A stretch of DNA of 64,000 nt from Achatina immaculata (Eukaryota > Mollusca > Gastropoda > Stylommatophora > Achatinidae). A model generated the notes under the pieces. That model saw only the letters and a list, made by a program, of their open reading frames with translations, searched no databases and was not told where the DNA came from. The stretch covers positions 1-64,000 of the forward strand of contig WNKJ01000241.1 of assembly GCA_009760885.1 (NCBI GenBank), in the 5' to 3' direction. A program made the translations under genes and the position numbers. How positions within the stretch are numbered: position 1 is the first letter of the stretch; the number at the start of each line of letters is the position of its first letter. Of this stretch, positions 34,265-46,525 are shown in pieces.

Positions 34265-34900
34265 TAACATCCTTCGCGTGCCGTTTAAGCATTACATAGG
34301 AATCGCATGGTAGTTCGCCAAGTTTCCTGTATTCGTCTAACCTTTCAAACTCATCACTGGGTTTTATACCTAATAAATTGCCTTGTCTTAACAATGTTCT
34401 CCTTGGAATTCCACGTGCTCGACCTCTTTTTCTCTTGCCTGTTGTGTTCCACTTGATAGCTTGTAGTGGGATTCTTCTGATTGTTTCTCATCATCACGTA
34501 ACCGACACATGTCCATCTCATTTTTGTGATCACCCATGAGACAAGTTGTTGTTCCTCATCTGTCTTATCTCTGGGTTGCTCTTGAATTCGTTTTACTTTT
34601 TATCGAGTATTCTCCTTATACATTTGTTTTCAAAAGAGTTTAATTTGTTGTCTATTTCTTTAGTTATTTTTCAGCTTTCGCATGTATAAATAAGTAGAGT
34701 TATTACATTTAAAGTTATTAATCTTAAGTTGTGTGCTTATAAATCTTGAATGATATTGTTCTATAGATCATTGAAGGGCAATGCCGCTTTTGCAATTCTA
34801 ATTCTAACTTCGTTTGTGTCACCATCCTGATCTATGTAGCTGTTGAGGTATGCAAATTTGTGTACTTCTTCAACAGCTGTAGCTTGTGCTTATATGTTTC
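34263..34900 (-). mobile_element. LINE 3'-region relic, family unclear
   Basis: Minus-strand translation in pieces (KMRWTCVGYV, a basic EKKRSSTW stretch) resembles the C-terminal region of LINE ORF2 proteins. The piece 34264-34330 recurs at 58742-58800 (CATCCTTCGCGTGCC... TGGTAGTTCGCCAAGTTT). No intact domain survives. Confidence 0.4.
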
Positions 34901-34964
34901 CTTATATATCCCTAACGTAATCACTAATAATAATACAGTACAATACTTCAAGTACATACTACAA

Positions 34965-35240
34965 GAACTTAATATGGAAGAAGGATGGCTAGTAATGATT
35001 ATTAAACAGTGAAAACTTAAGTATTATGGACGCATTAAAAGTCATGATAATCTATAGAAGACCTTATTGGAAGAGTATATAATGGGAAAAAGAAAGAGGA
35101 AGGCCAAGGCGAAGATGACTGCAAGACATCGTTGATAATCAGCAGACGGATGCATCAGCAGCACGCCATCTTGCTTACCACCGAAGGGCCTACAGGTGAG
35201 CGGTTAGGGAGGCAAAGTTCCGCAAGGGATTTGCAAAATA
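34965..35240 (+). mobile_element. LINE family A, 3' fragment
   Basis: From ACTACAAGAACTTAATATGG through GAAAAAGAAAGAGGAAGGCC and GGCAAAGTTCCGCAAGGG to the end. This matches the final 280 bp of the copies at 48650-48945 and 59540-59830, with indels. Confidence 0.88.
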
Positions 35241-35302
35241 CAGACTTCTATCGTTGGATAGTGTTGGTGTAAATGTCATGAAAGGAGGTTATTTAAGCAG
35301 CA

Positions 35303-35303
<1 letters not shown>

Positions 35304-35335
<32 letters not shown>
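35304..35335. repeat. (AT)n microsatellite
   Basis: A pure AT dinucleotide run of about 30 bp shortly downstream of the LINE fragment. Confidence 0.95.
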
Positions 35336-35337
<2 letters not shown>

Positions 35338-35511
35338 CTACGTCAGTAGAAGGACACAGTTGTCCGTCTATCCAATATTCAATTATGAAGATGAAGGAAA
35401 TTTATTATTAAGAGCAAAAGAATACAGATAGGAAAGCGCCTACATAGAACTTTGACTTGAATTATACTTTGTTGTGAATTATGCTGTCACTTTGACAGTT
35501 TATTCTCTGAT

Positions 35512-35660
35512 TCATTCATTCATTCATTCCTTTGCATGTCCCTTGCGGAACTTTGCCTCCCAAACAGCACTCCTGTAGGCCTCTCGGTTGTGAGCAAGAT
35601 GGCCTGCTGCTGCTGCATCCATTTCCAGATCATCAACGATGTCTTGCAGCCATCTTCTGA
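35512..35660 (-). mobile_element. LINE family A, 3' terminal fragment
   Basis: Begins with the (ATTC)n tail at 35512-35530, then TGCATGTCCCTTGCGGAACT and the antisense of the QDIVDD/AAAGHLAHN coding end. About 150 bp, strongly 5'-truncated and well conserved. Confidence 0.92.
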
Positions 35661-35954
35661 TACCAGAGTGATTTAGACAGACAATAAAAAAAAAAGTTTT
35701 TTTTTTTTGTTCCTTCCTTAAACGTGAAGCTTAACATTCCAACACTGCAGGCCAATCAATAACCCGCCTGAGCTGACTTTCACGTGGATGGAACACAACT
35801 TCCAGGAAACCGGCAGAGAAACAAAACAACCTCTTCAGTGTTCTCCCCTCAGGCGACAATGAATCAGAGGTCGAAATAAAATACCAGGAAAGAAAGGAAA
35901 CTGACAACGAGAGGAAGTAGATATATTTTTGGTTATTCTGACTTTAGCTTACAA
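35661..35954. other. Unassigned sequence
   Basis: No gene or repeat recognised apart from poly-A/poly-T runs near 35690-35710. Confidence 0.35.
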
Positions 35955-36165
35955 CAGTGATTCCCAAACTGGGATGAATACCCCCACCACATCCCCTCTC
36001 TCCACAGGTGGGACATTTAAGGCGCGGATGGGGGGGGGGGTGATGAAGGTTGATCGGAAAGTGAGTGGTAGAATCAAAATGAAACAATACTAATATTTTG
36101 AGAACCCTGGAAAAGTGACCTGGCAAGCAGGGAGGCTGCTGTCCAAAACTTTTTGGGAACCGTTG
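35955..36165. mobile_element. hAT-like MITE
   Basis: Left end CAGTGATTCCCAAACTGGG, right end reverse complement CAACGGTTCCCAAAAAGTTT: imperfect inverted ends of the CAGTGGTTCCCAAACTGG type seen in hAT elements. The interior of about 170 bp is non-coding. The flanking 8-mers GCTTACAA and ATTTATAA agree at five of eight positions, compatible with a decayed 8-bp target duplication. Confidence 0.6.
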
Positions 36166-36376
36166 ATTTATAATGATGGAACTTAACTGAAGAGTAGCAA
36201 TGAGTCACCAAATCACGACCCCACTGAAACAAAGACACTTTTACTCTAAAAGAAAAACCTAGCACCGCTGAAATATTAACAACATCACTTGTTCTTTTAT
36301 TTGTTAGTCATTTTTTAAAATAGGTGACACTTTTCTGTAAGTATTTTATTCGCAATAAAAAAAATAGTAGGTTAGC

Positions 36377-36508
<132 letters not shown>

Positions 36509-36659
36509 GATAACCATACATCCCCGTCAGGTGAGAGGTGGTTGCCTATCTAGACTGCTGTGTTCCAGTGTCTCCGACTTCAGCAGTTTGTGGTCGTGGC
36601 TGCTATTTCCTAGTTGTGACCAGGAAGGAGCTTTTGTCCAGAAGGAAAAATCCGTCTCA

Positions 36660-37300
36660 CTAGTAAGTTTCATCCCTGGGTTAAGCCGGTTTAGGCGTAT
36701 TACCACTGCATGGGCGTGTTTATAACGTGACCGACCGCTAGAGCAGAAGTACCGTGTCATGAGTAATCATTAAGTTTCACCCCTGGGTTAAGCCGGTTTA
36801 GGCATATTTCACCAGTATGGGTGTATATCGGACGCGGCCGGCCTTTAGAGCAGAGGTGTCGTGGTATGAGAAGCTCTCGCCGCGAGACTACTGGATATAT
36901 CGATTAAACGTCACTTTATCCTTTCCATCACCTTTTTCACAGTGGCGCCGCCCGGCAAATCTAGTAGCATTTTCACAGTTTCTTCATTGGCCGGGAGGAG
37001 TTTCGCTCCAGGCGCGGCAGTCGAAGAATCTCGCCAGCAATGTCTTAGTTTAACCTCTGGGTTAAGCCGGTTTAGGCAATATGCCCCAATATAGGTGTGT
37101 ATAGGACGTGACCGGCCTCTATAGCAGAGGTGCCGTGATTTGAATAGTCCTGACATCGAGGCTACTGGTCAATTCACTTAAACCTTCACCTTTTCAACGA
37201 CGGTGCTTGCACAGCAACCCTAATTGCATTTTTATTCATTGGTCGGGAGGAGTTTCACCCCACGCACGGCAACTGTAGAATCTCGCCAGCAGCGGTAGAT
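36660..37300. repeat. Unknown repeat in three tandem, partly complete copies
   Basis: CTGGGTTAAGCCGGTTTAGG recurs at 36677, 36784 and 37061. Each time it is followed by a GGGYGTRTATAGGACGYG-like block and a GAGCAGAGGTGCCGTG-like block. The second and third copies continue with CATTGGCCGGGAGGAGTTTC and ATCTCGCCAGCA blocks, giving units of about 270 bp. The first copy stops earlier. The sequence is GC-richer than its surroundings; family unknown. Confidence 0.75.
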
Positions 37301-37450
37301 GACCAACCAAACATGACTCTCATCTACACGAAAAATCTGGTTTTCAGGCGCCAGGTATTCGAATTCGCCCCTTCTCTTGTCAGTTTGAACATTTCTGCCA
37401 CGAGAAAGTCAGAGCTGGACTTGACTGTCAGAGGCTATTTGAGACGCACG

Positions 37451-38368
37451 CCTTGGAGACATTTAATTGGAGTGGAGAGCGTATCCTCCATCCCACCTCC
37501 GGCTATAACAGTCCTTAGAACATTCTTGTGTATTGTGAGCTGGAACATTTGTTGGTGAAGAATTAATCTGATTTCTTAATGAATAAATGTGGCTGGGCAG
37601 TTTTTTTTTCTTTTGCTGACACTTTTTTTACGTCTAGAATTTTGTGAGTGTGAGAGTGACTAACTGAAAGATTGTTTTATCTGATAGTGTACGAGTACTC
37701 TATATCTGAGTGTTTATTTTGTATTCTTGCTATTATTGACTAAGCTTAACTTATTTCTTTTTCTGCCACTAAGCGTAGGACCTCACTTGTAAATTGTTTT
37801 GTTATCTGTTACCTCCGTCACTTGTTACAAATTGACCCAGAAGAGCAGATTAATGGTTGCCAAACGATAGCATACGTATTGGCCACTTAAATGTTTATAA
37901 CTTGTTAGGCAAATTACGTGAAGTTACAATTATACTTCAACAACGTTTTCAACAAAGCGAAGTTGCGAAATGCGAAGTCACTATATCAAAACAACGATGA
38001 TAAAGACGAAAATGAAATGCGAAAGAGCTATATACTGGATGCTCATTTGCACCCCTTCAAGTCTTTACTAAGTATGAAGTATGTACATGTAACTTACAAT
38101 GTGCTGCTAATTACTTCTGTCTTGACATTTTCAGATAGTCAAGTATATATCTCAGTATTTTCGCTGTTCTTTCATCAATTACAACTGCTGATGCTTTGCT
38201 TTTCTACGCCTAATATGACTCTAGTTATACCAATCCAATCTTTTGTCAATGTGTACCTAAGGAAATTGTTCGGAATTGTTTTTCTGTAACACTGTAAGCT
38301 TTTGTAACAAAGCACATAACCTTTTCCAATGGAATGAAATTTCATCAGGAATATTTCAGATACACAAA
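37451..38368. repeat. 918-bp tandem duplication, copy 1
   Basis: Starts at CCTTGGAGACATTTAATTGG and ends at TTTCAGATACACAAACC. It contains at 37876-37955 a forward relic of the start of the CR1/L2 LINE ORF2 (ATTGGCCACTTAAATGTTTA, reading as GHLNVYNLLGKL). The 123-codon frame at 37918 that follows is not conserved with copy 2 beyond about 70 codons, so it is unlikely to be a gene. Confidence 0.88.
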
Positions 38369-39313
38369 CCTTGGAGATATTTAATTGGAGTGGAGAGCGT
38401 GTCCTCCACCCTACCTCCGGCTATAACAATCCTTAGAACCTTCTTGTGTATTGTGAGCCGGAACATTTGTTGCTGAAGAATTAATCTGATTTTTTTAAAA
38501 ATAAATGTGGCTGTGCAGTTTTTTTTTTTTGTTTATTATTTTGCTGAACTTTCTTTACGTCTAGAATTTTGTGAGTGGGAGAGTCACTAACTGAAAGTTT
38601 TTTTTTATCTGATAGTGTACAAGTACTCATATCTGAGTGTTTACATTGTATTCTTGCTATTAGTGACTAAGCTTAACTTATTATTTGATTCTGCCACTAA
38701 GGGTAGGACGTCACTTGTAAGTTGTTTTGCTACCTGTTATATCCCTCACTTGTTACAAATTGACCCAGAAAAGCAGATTAATGACTGCTAAACGACAGCA
38801 TAAGTATTGGCCACTTAAATGTTTATAATTTGTTAGGCAAATTACGTGAAGTTACAATTATACTTCAACAACGTTTTCAACAAAGCGAAGATGCGAAATG
38901 CCAAGTCACTATATCAAAGCAACGATAATAAAGACGAAAATGAAATGCAAAAGAGCTATATGCTGAATGCTCATATGAACCCCTTCAATTCTTTACTAAG
39001 GATGAAGTATGTACATGTACCTTACAATGTGCTGCTAATTAGTTCTGTCTTGTGCTTAATATCCTCATGATATTTTCAGATAGTCAAGTATATATCTCAG
39101 TATTTTCGCTATTCTTTCATCAATTACAACTGCTGATGATTTGCTTTTCTGCGCTTAATATGACTCTAATTATTCCAATTCATTCTTTTGTCAATGTATA
39201 CCTAAGGAAACGGTTCGGAATTGTTTTTCTGTAAAACTGGAAGCTTTTGTAACAAAGCACTTAACCTTTTCTAATGGAATGAAATTTCATCAGGAATATT
39301 TCAGATACACAAA
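38369..39313. repeat. 918-bp tandem duplication, copy 2
   Basis: Repeats copy 1 with frequent substitutions, small indels and a differing 10-bp stretch near 39052. The duplication is clearly older than the 1833-bp one near 7 kb. The LINE ORF2-start relic recurs at about 38804-38885. Confidence 0.88.
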
Positions 39314-39831
39314 ACTAAGTGAGCAAAATAAATGCTAAGAAAGGGCTGTCCAATTCCCATTAACAAAATGGGATTGACATGTAAATCTGATTGGCAATAT
39401 TAAGTTATTACCTGACTGGCAATAATAAGTTATTAGGTTTATCTAATAATGTTCTGCACGTACTTCTGTCTTTATGTGCGATTTTTGTTTATTTAAATCC
39501 AAGCATAGATAATTTAATTTTCAGTGCTCTTGCTAGTAAAAGTAAATCTGATTCTCCAGTGTCATTAAATTTAAGCGGTAAAAATAATTAAGTAAAAAAA
39601 AAACTAATAGAAGACATAAACAGTACTCACGTGAATGAAGCAAAAAAAAACATTCATAAATCACTCATGTGAATCATTCACTTTCGCTCTGTCTAGAAGA
39701 GTAGGACCTTTAGCTTTCGAAAAGGCTGAGAATTTAATTTTACACAAAATCTGGTCCATTACAGAAAAGAAAATTGATGAGGTCAAATTTAAAACAAAAT
39801 CCAGTGGACATCGAACAGGTGTCTCCAGTGT
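39314..39831. other. Unassigned AT-rich sequence
   Basis: Short open frames only; nothing recognised. Confidence 0.35.
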
Positions 39832-40062
39832 TCTAGATCATTGACACCACACTCCTAGCTCCCAGACACAATGTTGTAGATGACTGACATCACACCCCTT
39901 GCTCACAGACACAATGGTGTAGATGATTGACACCACACTCCTAGATCACAGACACAATGGTGTAGATGCTAGATGACCGACGACATACCCCTAACTCACA
40001 GAGACAGTGTTGTAGATGATTACCAGAACCCCTAACTCACAGAGACGGTGGTGTAGATGACT
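39832..40062. repeat. Minisatellite, about 52-bp unit
   Basis: Four to five imperfect copies of GTAGATGACTGACACCACAC plus CCCTAGCTCACAGACACAATG, with moderate divergence between copies. Confidence 0.88.
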
Positions 40063-41323
40063 GTATATAATAACATGTTTATGTGGAATAATAGACAGCA
40101 ATAACAGACAGATAAAGATGCATTATGTCAACACATAAGCAGATATTTGTTGAAACATAATTCTCGTATAAAAGATCCTGTATTTATTACTTCCTACACA
40201 AAGCGTTTTATCACTAAAAATGTAGGCAAACTGTTAATCATGAAAAGATGTCAGCTCCATGAAGACATGATAAGTGTTTTAGCTTCAATCATATTTAATA
40301 AATAAGCCATGAAAATGATATACTTGACACTGAGAAACCCCACTTTTGAAACAGTCTGTTGCCGTGAAATCAATATAAGTTCTAGTTCTACATGTTGGTG
40401 GAAGTAAGCGAAGAATCTTAAGAAAGAACGGTCACCAAAGAAGAAAAGCATCATAACGTCATTTACGAAAGTTCTGGAAAAGTTCATTTCACTCATGGTA
40501 GTTCGTCAGTAGCTGCAGGCGTAATCACATTATAAGCTGAGAAAGTGACAAAATGCCACTAGAGATTTCTAAAGTGAATAAAGTTTCTTTTCTTAGATCT
40601 TTTCTTAGATTTTTCTAGCTCTGTGTCGCAATTTATAATAATTTAATGAGAACAATTTGGCAAATATCATATAATTTGAGTACTCAAATGTAGTTTCTGG
40701 AGAAAGGTTATGGAAGATATATAAAAAAAATACATGGACAAATATCAAAAAGAGAGAAAAAACACATACGAAACTTGCTCTGCTTTAATGCAGAGGCATT
40801 ATTTAGACTTGGTATTGGCTGTTGGAGGATTCAATAGAGAAGTAGTGAAGTGAGATCAAGGTTCGTTCAGGGAAGATACATTGTTTTTGTCCGCCAGCAC
40901 TAAAAATCTCACATGGTTGTCTGATTACGAGAGAAGTCTGTAAAAATAAAATACTCAGAGTGAAAGTGTGACTGCAAGACTAACTACATGGAAATTGAAC
41001 GTTCAAACTCGAGTTATGATTTTGACTTAATCATATTGTTACTGTGTACTTTTCATTAATTATGAAAACTAAAGAGAAGCAAACAACAACTTAGAATTGT
41101 AAAACTCATAAACATTTTAAAATGCTGTCCATATAAATTTATTCTTTCGACAAAAATTTTTTAAAATGTTAAATACTTATGCTACATCACATTCAGTGAA
41201 AAAATAGTTATTTATGTAGAACAATACATTTTCGTAAAACACTGTAGCAGTATGTGTACTGAAAGTAATATATAACTCAGGAACACTTCTATTACGACAA
41301 AAGATAACGTAAATATTGCGAGC
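40063..41323. other. Intergenic sequence upstream of the second GPCR
   Basis: AT-rich and free of recognisable repeats or genes. It would contain the promoter of the GPCR at 41324, but no motif can be assigned by eye. Confidence 0.4.
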
Positions 41324-42319
41324 ATGTCAGAAATAGTCAGTGTTGGTCAAAGACAGTTATTTGTTGTCATAAATAGCATGTTTTTGTGTTGTTGTGTGTG
41401 TCTGTTCGGCATAGTAACTAATGTAATAAATGTCATCATTTTTTATAGACACGGACTTAAGACTACTGTAAACATTAGTTTGTTTGCCATGACTATCTCT
41501 GATCTCTGCGCTCTGTTACTGCAGCAGTGGTACATAATCTGGGTTAATCCTCTGCTTGAAAATACCCAGGTACCTATGGTGTACGGAGCTACACAGTACC
41601 TTACTACAAATGTACCGCGAGAAGCCTTCGCTAGAATTACCTGCCTAATCACTGTCTACATCACGGCTGAGAGATGTCTGTGTATAACTTTTCCTTTACA
41701 CGTCAAACAGATAATCACTCCAAGAAGAACAACAGCGGTGATCTTCGTTATCTACATCGGGACCTGGATAAGCGGACTTCCTTTATACTGTACATCCCGT
41801 CTTGACTGGAAGTTCTATCCTCACCTGAACAAAACTTTAATAAGTTTGGTAACGACACATGACAACGGTACAACTGAGGCTGTTGTTTATTTTATTCATG
41901 CTATTGTTGGATTTGTGGTTTTCCCCACAGTTGTGTTACTTACCTTGATACTAATCCGGAAACTAAGACAGAAACATGCCTGGCGGAAGTCGGCGACTAT
42001 CGGCCATACAGAGTCAGAATCTTTATCTAACAGAGACAGAACGACAATGAGTATGATTGCTCTTATTTCTAGTATTCTAATCATCTGCTACACCCCCGCT
42101 GTTTTGTTATGTGTCACCACGTTCTGCGAACCAGATTTCAATAACGGTGGTAGATATTTCAACCTTTATTACATTCTTTGGTCCTTCGCTATTTTGCTTG
42201 AAAACGTCAACTCTAGTGTGAATATTTTCTTGTACTTCAAAATGAGTACAAAATACAGAAGAACATTTATAGAAATATTTTCTACATTCACAAATCACGC
42301 AGGCAAGTTTTCCCCTTAA
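41324..42319 (+). CDS. Rhodopsin-class GPCR, chemosensory-receptor type (copy 2)
   Basis: A 331-residue seven-transmembrane receptor in one exon. The N-terminus is very short (about 12 residues before TM1) with no signal peptide. TM1 has GIVTNVIN; TM2 has MTISDLCALLLQQWY; TM3 ends in AERC (115-118); TM6 has CYTP (255-258); TM7 has NSSVNIFLY (296-304). Short C-tail of about 27 residues. It shares PREAFARITC, RCLCITFPLH and DWKFYP with copy 3, so the two are closer to each other than to copy 1. Presumed plasma-membrane chemoreceptor by family resemblance, ligand unknown. AATAAA occurs at 42457, about 140 bp past the stop. It has no frame lesion and all motifs are present, so it is probably functional. 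Confidence 0.9.
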   Translation: MSEIVSVGQRQLFVVINSMFLCCCVCLFGIVTNVINVIIFYRHGLKTTVNISLFAMTISDLCALLLQQWYIIWVNPLLENTQVPMVYGATQYLTTNVPREAFARITCLITVYITAERCLCITFPLHVKQIITPRRTTAVIFVIYIGTWISGLPLYCTSRLDWKFYPHLNKTLISLVTTHDNGTTEAVVYFIHAIVGFVVFPTVVLLTLILIRKLRQKHAWRKSATIGHTESESLSNRDRTTMSMIALISSILIICYTPAVLLCVTTFCEPDFNNGGRYFNLYYILWSFAILLENVNSSVNIFLYFKMSTKYRRTFIEIFSTFTNHAGKFSP

Positions 42320-42780
42320 GTGATTATTCTACGCCATAGACGTGTGTGAAATACACATATCGGTTGATTACTCTCAGTTTTAGCTGTTCTGTTTCCCACT
42401 GAACTTTCGATCTACTGAAAGTCTATATAGTTACACCTTTTCTGAATGGAAACTAAAATAAAATAAGACACATACTCATGTACCCTGGGTATATTAACAG
42501 CTTCATAATCAAGCAGAGGACCTCAGTGGTCTAAGTAAAACTGCTTTGTAATCCAGTAATAATAACTGTATAGACATGATAAGTAGGAGATGTTTTTTCT
42601 GTTTGCTTTTAATGCACATTTTTCTTATATATTTTGTCATAGACTGATCGCACCCGAACTGTAATTATGGATATTTTTAACAAAGAAACAAAAACCCTCA
42701 GCAATTTTATTATAAAAGTAATAAGGATGAAATATGTTTTAAAGGTTGAGGTTTGTAACAGAATCAGGTATAAAAGAATT
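42320..42780. other. 3' flank of the second GPCR
   Basis: AT-rich, contains the AATAAA noted above. Nothing else is recognised. Confidence 0.4.
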
Positions 42781-42789
42781 ATACATATG

Positions 42790-45700
42790 AGTGCTTGATG
42801 CCTTGTCTTGTCTTCTTCCTCATCTACCTTTTGATGTTGAGGGGGCAAACAGAAGTCTTACAGTGGCTCAGCAATTTGCTTCAAATAATGGGAGATTTAA
42901 TGTTATGTAATTTCTCCCTTCATCTTTTGCATGGGCGGCCTCTTCTTTTGTTACCTATAAATCTTAGTGTGAATGTTTTCTGTGGTATACTGTCTGGTGG
43001 TAACCGTTTAACATGGTCAACTCATTTGACTTATTTCTGCCTAGAGTGTAATACTGGTGTTACTCAAACTTTTGCCCTGATGGTGTCATTTCTTATTTGG
43101 TCTCTTCTTGTCACATTTAGTATTCTCCTTAAACATCTCAGTCTTTATTATTTTCCTGTTGCTTGTGACTGTTAGTGTCTATATTTGACATTGATAGCAT
43201 GGTGTTGTGAGGAGAATTTTGTTGTACAGTGTCCGTTTTTGTTTCAGTTGTGATGTGTTTATTTTTCAGTAAAGGAGTCATCTGTCAAATGATTCGCTTT
43301 TTTGCATCTATTCTCTGTCTCATCGTCAATTGTCCCTGAGGACTAAATTATGCTACCCAGGTATTTGAAATGTTTCACTTGTTTCAATGGCTGGGAATAT
43401 TTGGGTTTCTTCTCTCGCTATGTCATGACTTCCGTTTTTTTCAGCACTGATCTTCATGTTGTGGCTTTTACATTCCCTTGCAAATTATCCATGTTCTGTT
43501 GTAGGTCTTTTCCTGGTGTGATTATATGTGCTTGGTTGTCAGCAAAAATAAGTTAATTTTTGGCCCATCAATAGGCTACGTTGCCTGCAAGGTACTGTAG
43601 TTTATCGACATTGTTTCTGGAATTGCGCATCTGGGCAATTCTGTGATGGAGTCTTTACAATGTATGTTAATTTCTTTGCAGATGTTGTCAATGTATGCTA
43701 TGAATAGTAAGGCCTCACTCCAGACTTTATGATTAATGGTTCAGAGCGTTGTGCATTTATTCTAACTTTACACAGACTATTTTCAAATAGGTTTGGGCGT
43801 AAGTTGATCAGATATGTAATAACTCGATATTGTTGTAAAGTATCACAGTTTATATATTCTATGGAATCCTTTATCTTAATCTACGTAAGCTTGATTGTAT
43901 GCAACTGATTCTTCTTTTAGCTGTCTTAGAGAAAAGATGGCATCTGTGGAGCTTCTATTTAATTCTAAATCTTATCTGAGTTTCATTTAACTGTGTTTCA
44001 GTCACTGAGCGCAGTCTGTTCTCTAGATGTTTGCAAAACATTTTCGCTGTATGGCTTATTAGTGAGATGCCTCTATATTGGTTACTGTCCTTTTTGTCAC
44101 TTGTTTCTCTTCCATATTGAAATAATAACAGCGTGTCTCCAGTATTGTGGTATTTCTTGTTTTTCCCACACCAGGTTACAGAGTCAGTGAAGGCAAGCTA
44201 TTTCAACCTCCTGATTAACTCATTTCCATCACATTCTGGAGCTTGTAGTATGCCTAGTTCAAGTTCTGTGGAGACAGATGTGCTGTTATCATTGTGGTGG
44301 CATGCCTTGGATGGTATATTGAGTAGCTTGTGGAAGTTTTCTCTCCATCTCTCTAGTACATATTCTAGTTCGCATATTAAATCTCTATTGTCATCGTTTC
44401 ACAGTCTCTGTTGTATCGAAGCGCTCTGCTCTTTTCCTCATTGTACTTTTTCATAAAAGATCTTCGTAGCTTCTTTCTGATTATTGTTAATACTTCACTG
44501 TATTTCTCCTATGATTTTACCTTTCCTTCCTTTCTACTTCCTCACAGTGTCTTTTCTGCAATTCAGAATCAATGCAGTCTTGTTCCTGTTTACTTCCCAT
44601 CCATTTATTTTATTTTTCTTTCTGTTTACAGTCTCTTTCACCTCATCCTCATCATTCCACCATGTTGTTATTTTCATTTCTCAACCTCTTTTCTTGACAG
44701 TGCCACATGTTTCCTTTTTCCGTTTATGAAGGGTTCTCTTGTTTTCTTCTCATATTCTCACACTCCCTTCCCTAAGCTTGCTTAGCTTTATTGTTTCCCT
44801 TGTCTTCTACTTGTGCCTTCTGTTATAGTTGTTCTGTGTGTTCTGATCACCCTTACTACTGCTTTATGGCTTGTACTTGAGCTCAGGTTGGCTGCTACTT
44901 GTGTTTCTGTTATTGGCCTTTTCTTGTTATTCTTTGCTAGTAAGAAATCAAATTCGTCTTCTGCACGTCACATCATACCATTTATATACCAAGTATATAT
45001 TTGGGTCAGGATATTTAAGAGTAATGTTCTAAGTGTACTACTCTATGGAACTGAATGCTGGAAAATCACCAAAACCATAGAAAACAAGTTGAATTCTTTC
45101 CAGACTAAATGTTTACGAAGAAATAGAAAAATATTTTGGCCAAACACCATAAGAAATAACATCTTATTAGCAGAAATGCAGATGAAACCACTGACAACAA
45201 TTATTGAGGAAAAACGCTGGCGATGGTTGGGACATGTGCTCCGAATGACTGACAACTCACTACCAAAAATAGCACTAAGATGGACACCACAGGGGAGCAG
45301 AAGTAAGGGTAGACTAAAAGAGACATGGAGAAGAACAACAGAAAGGATGTTGAGCAATAGAGGGCTCACTTGGGCAAGAGCAGAAAAAAAGGCGAAGGAC
45401 AGGCATTTGTGGAAAACCCTTGCGGAAGCCCCATGTGCCCTGGGCACTTAAGGTTCAAAGATATATATATATATATTTGGGACTCTGTGTTTAAAGAATG
45501 TTTTTGCGATAAAAAGGTCACGTTGACCGGAAGTTCTAGGAAATTGCTACCATTTCCATTTCTACCACAAGGCTGGTCACCAAAGACACCCATGTGGACT
45601 GTTATTTCTGTTCTGCTTGTTATTACATTGAAGTTCCCATGATTATGACATTTTTCTCTTTATTTATGATGTTTAGTCTGTCATGGAGGATGTCAAAAAC

Positions 45701-46300
45701 TCGTCGCATTCCTCCCTCATGTTTGCCCCATTGCAAGGGGCATATATTTGTACACAGACTATGGTCTCCTCATTTTCTTTTATTTGAACAGTTATAATTC
45801 TTTCCGATATATATTTCGCTTCCAGGATTTTCCAGAGGCGGTTGGTTCTATGATCATTCTGACAGCCTGTATTGCCCTTGATAACTCACTCACTCCGGAG
45901 TGTAGGAATACACAACTCTGATATATTTCTTTACATCCCTTACCTCTGAGTTTGGTGTCTGCAAATCCCATGATTTTTATCTTGCTCCTTTTCATTTCCT
46001 CCACTAATTCCTCCTTTTTGCTACTTATGCCACACATGTTGCTAGTGCATACTTTAAGAATGACTTTTTCTGTCTCTTTTAGCTTAACACTTCCGATAGT
46101 TTTGCGTTTATATCGGTCCGTATATTCTTCCTGTGTTTTCTGTGATCGGTAAAGCGATCCACTGCCCTCTTGGTGGCCCAATCTCGTTTGAGGGCAGAAT
46201 TTAATCCAGGGGAGTCCATCTCCGGGAGTGAGTCAGTGGGCTCACGGCCGTTATTCTCAGTCTGTACACACGAGGATATGTTGACACGGGCCATCGCCAG
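42790..46300 (-). mobile_element. Degenerate long LINE, interrupted by another LINE
   Basis: Read on the minus strand. 46294-46079 looks like leader and ORF start (MARVNISSCVQTENNGREPT). 46110-45792 encodes an endonuclease N-terminus: CTSNMCGISSKKEELVEEM, IKIMGFADTKLRGKG, then SGVSE..RA. These match the RTE-like pattern with SETHWKG-type and WSGV-type blocks; the key Glu of SET reads as Asp in ADT. The middle and 3' parts survive only as broken frames down to about 42790. A family-B fragment is inserted in the opposite direction at 45006-45469. The relic at 12550-13640 belongs to the same family. Confidence 0.7.
45006..45469 (+). mobile_element. LINE family B, 5'-truncated insertion with target duplication
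   Basis: 464 bp starting TCAGGATATTTAAGAGTAAT and encoding the C-terminal region seen at 33660-34045: YGTECWKIT, EMQMKPLTTIIEEKRWRWLG, LRWTPQGSRSKGR. The frame is intact over this stretch. It ends in a (TA)n tail and is flanked by the direct repeat TATATATTTGGG (44994-45005 and 45470-45481). Confidence 0.9.
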
Positions 46301-46525
46301 GCCAGCAAATTTCTCTTGTCATTTCTCCAAAGAAGCATTATCCCACCCCAACACTGCTGGAAGCAGTTCTAGGCGTGGTACCCACCTTACATGTCTAATA
46401 CTCGACTTACATGCAGTTATTGCAATATTTCCAGGTCGGTATGCATATCTGCTGGAAAGTGAAAAAGGTTGTATTTGATTTCTCTTTTCTAAAATTTGCA
46501 CACCGTTTGTTTGTCTACGTTGTTT
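46301..46525. other. Probable 5' flank or UTR of the minus-strand LINE
   Basis: Low-copy-looking sequence upstream of the LINE start; no separate signal seen. Confidence 0.3.

Noticed and set aside
44411..44785. 124-codon hydrophobic frame on the + strand resembling a membrane protein
   Set aside because: Antisense to the degenerate minus-strand LINE; T-rich antisense of an A-rich coding strand gives Phe/Leu/Ser-rich frames.
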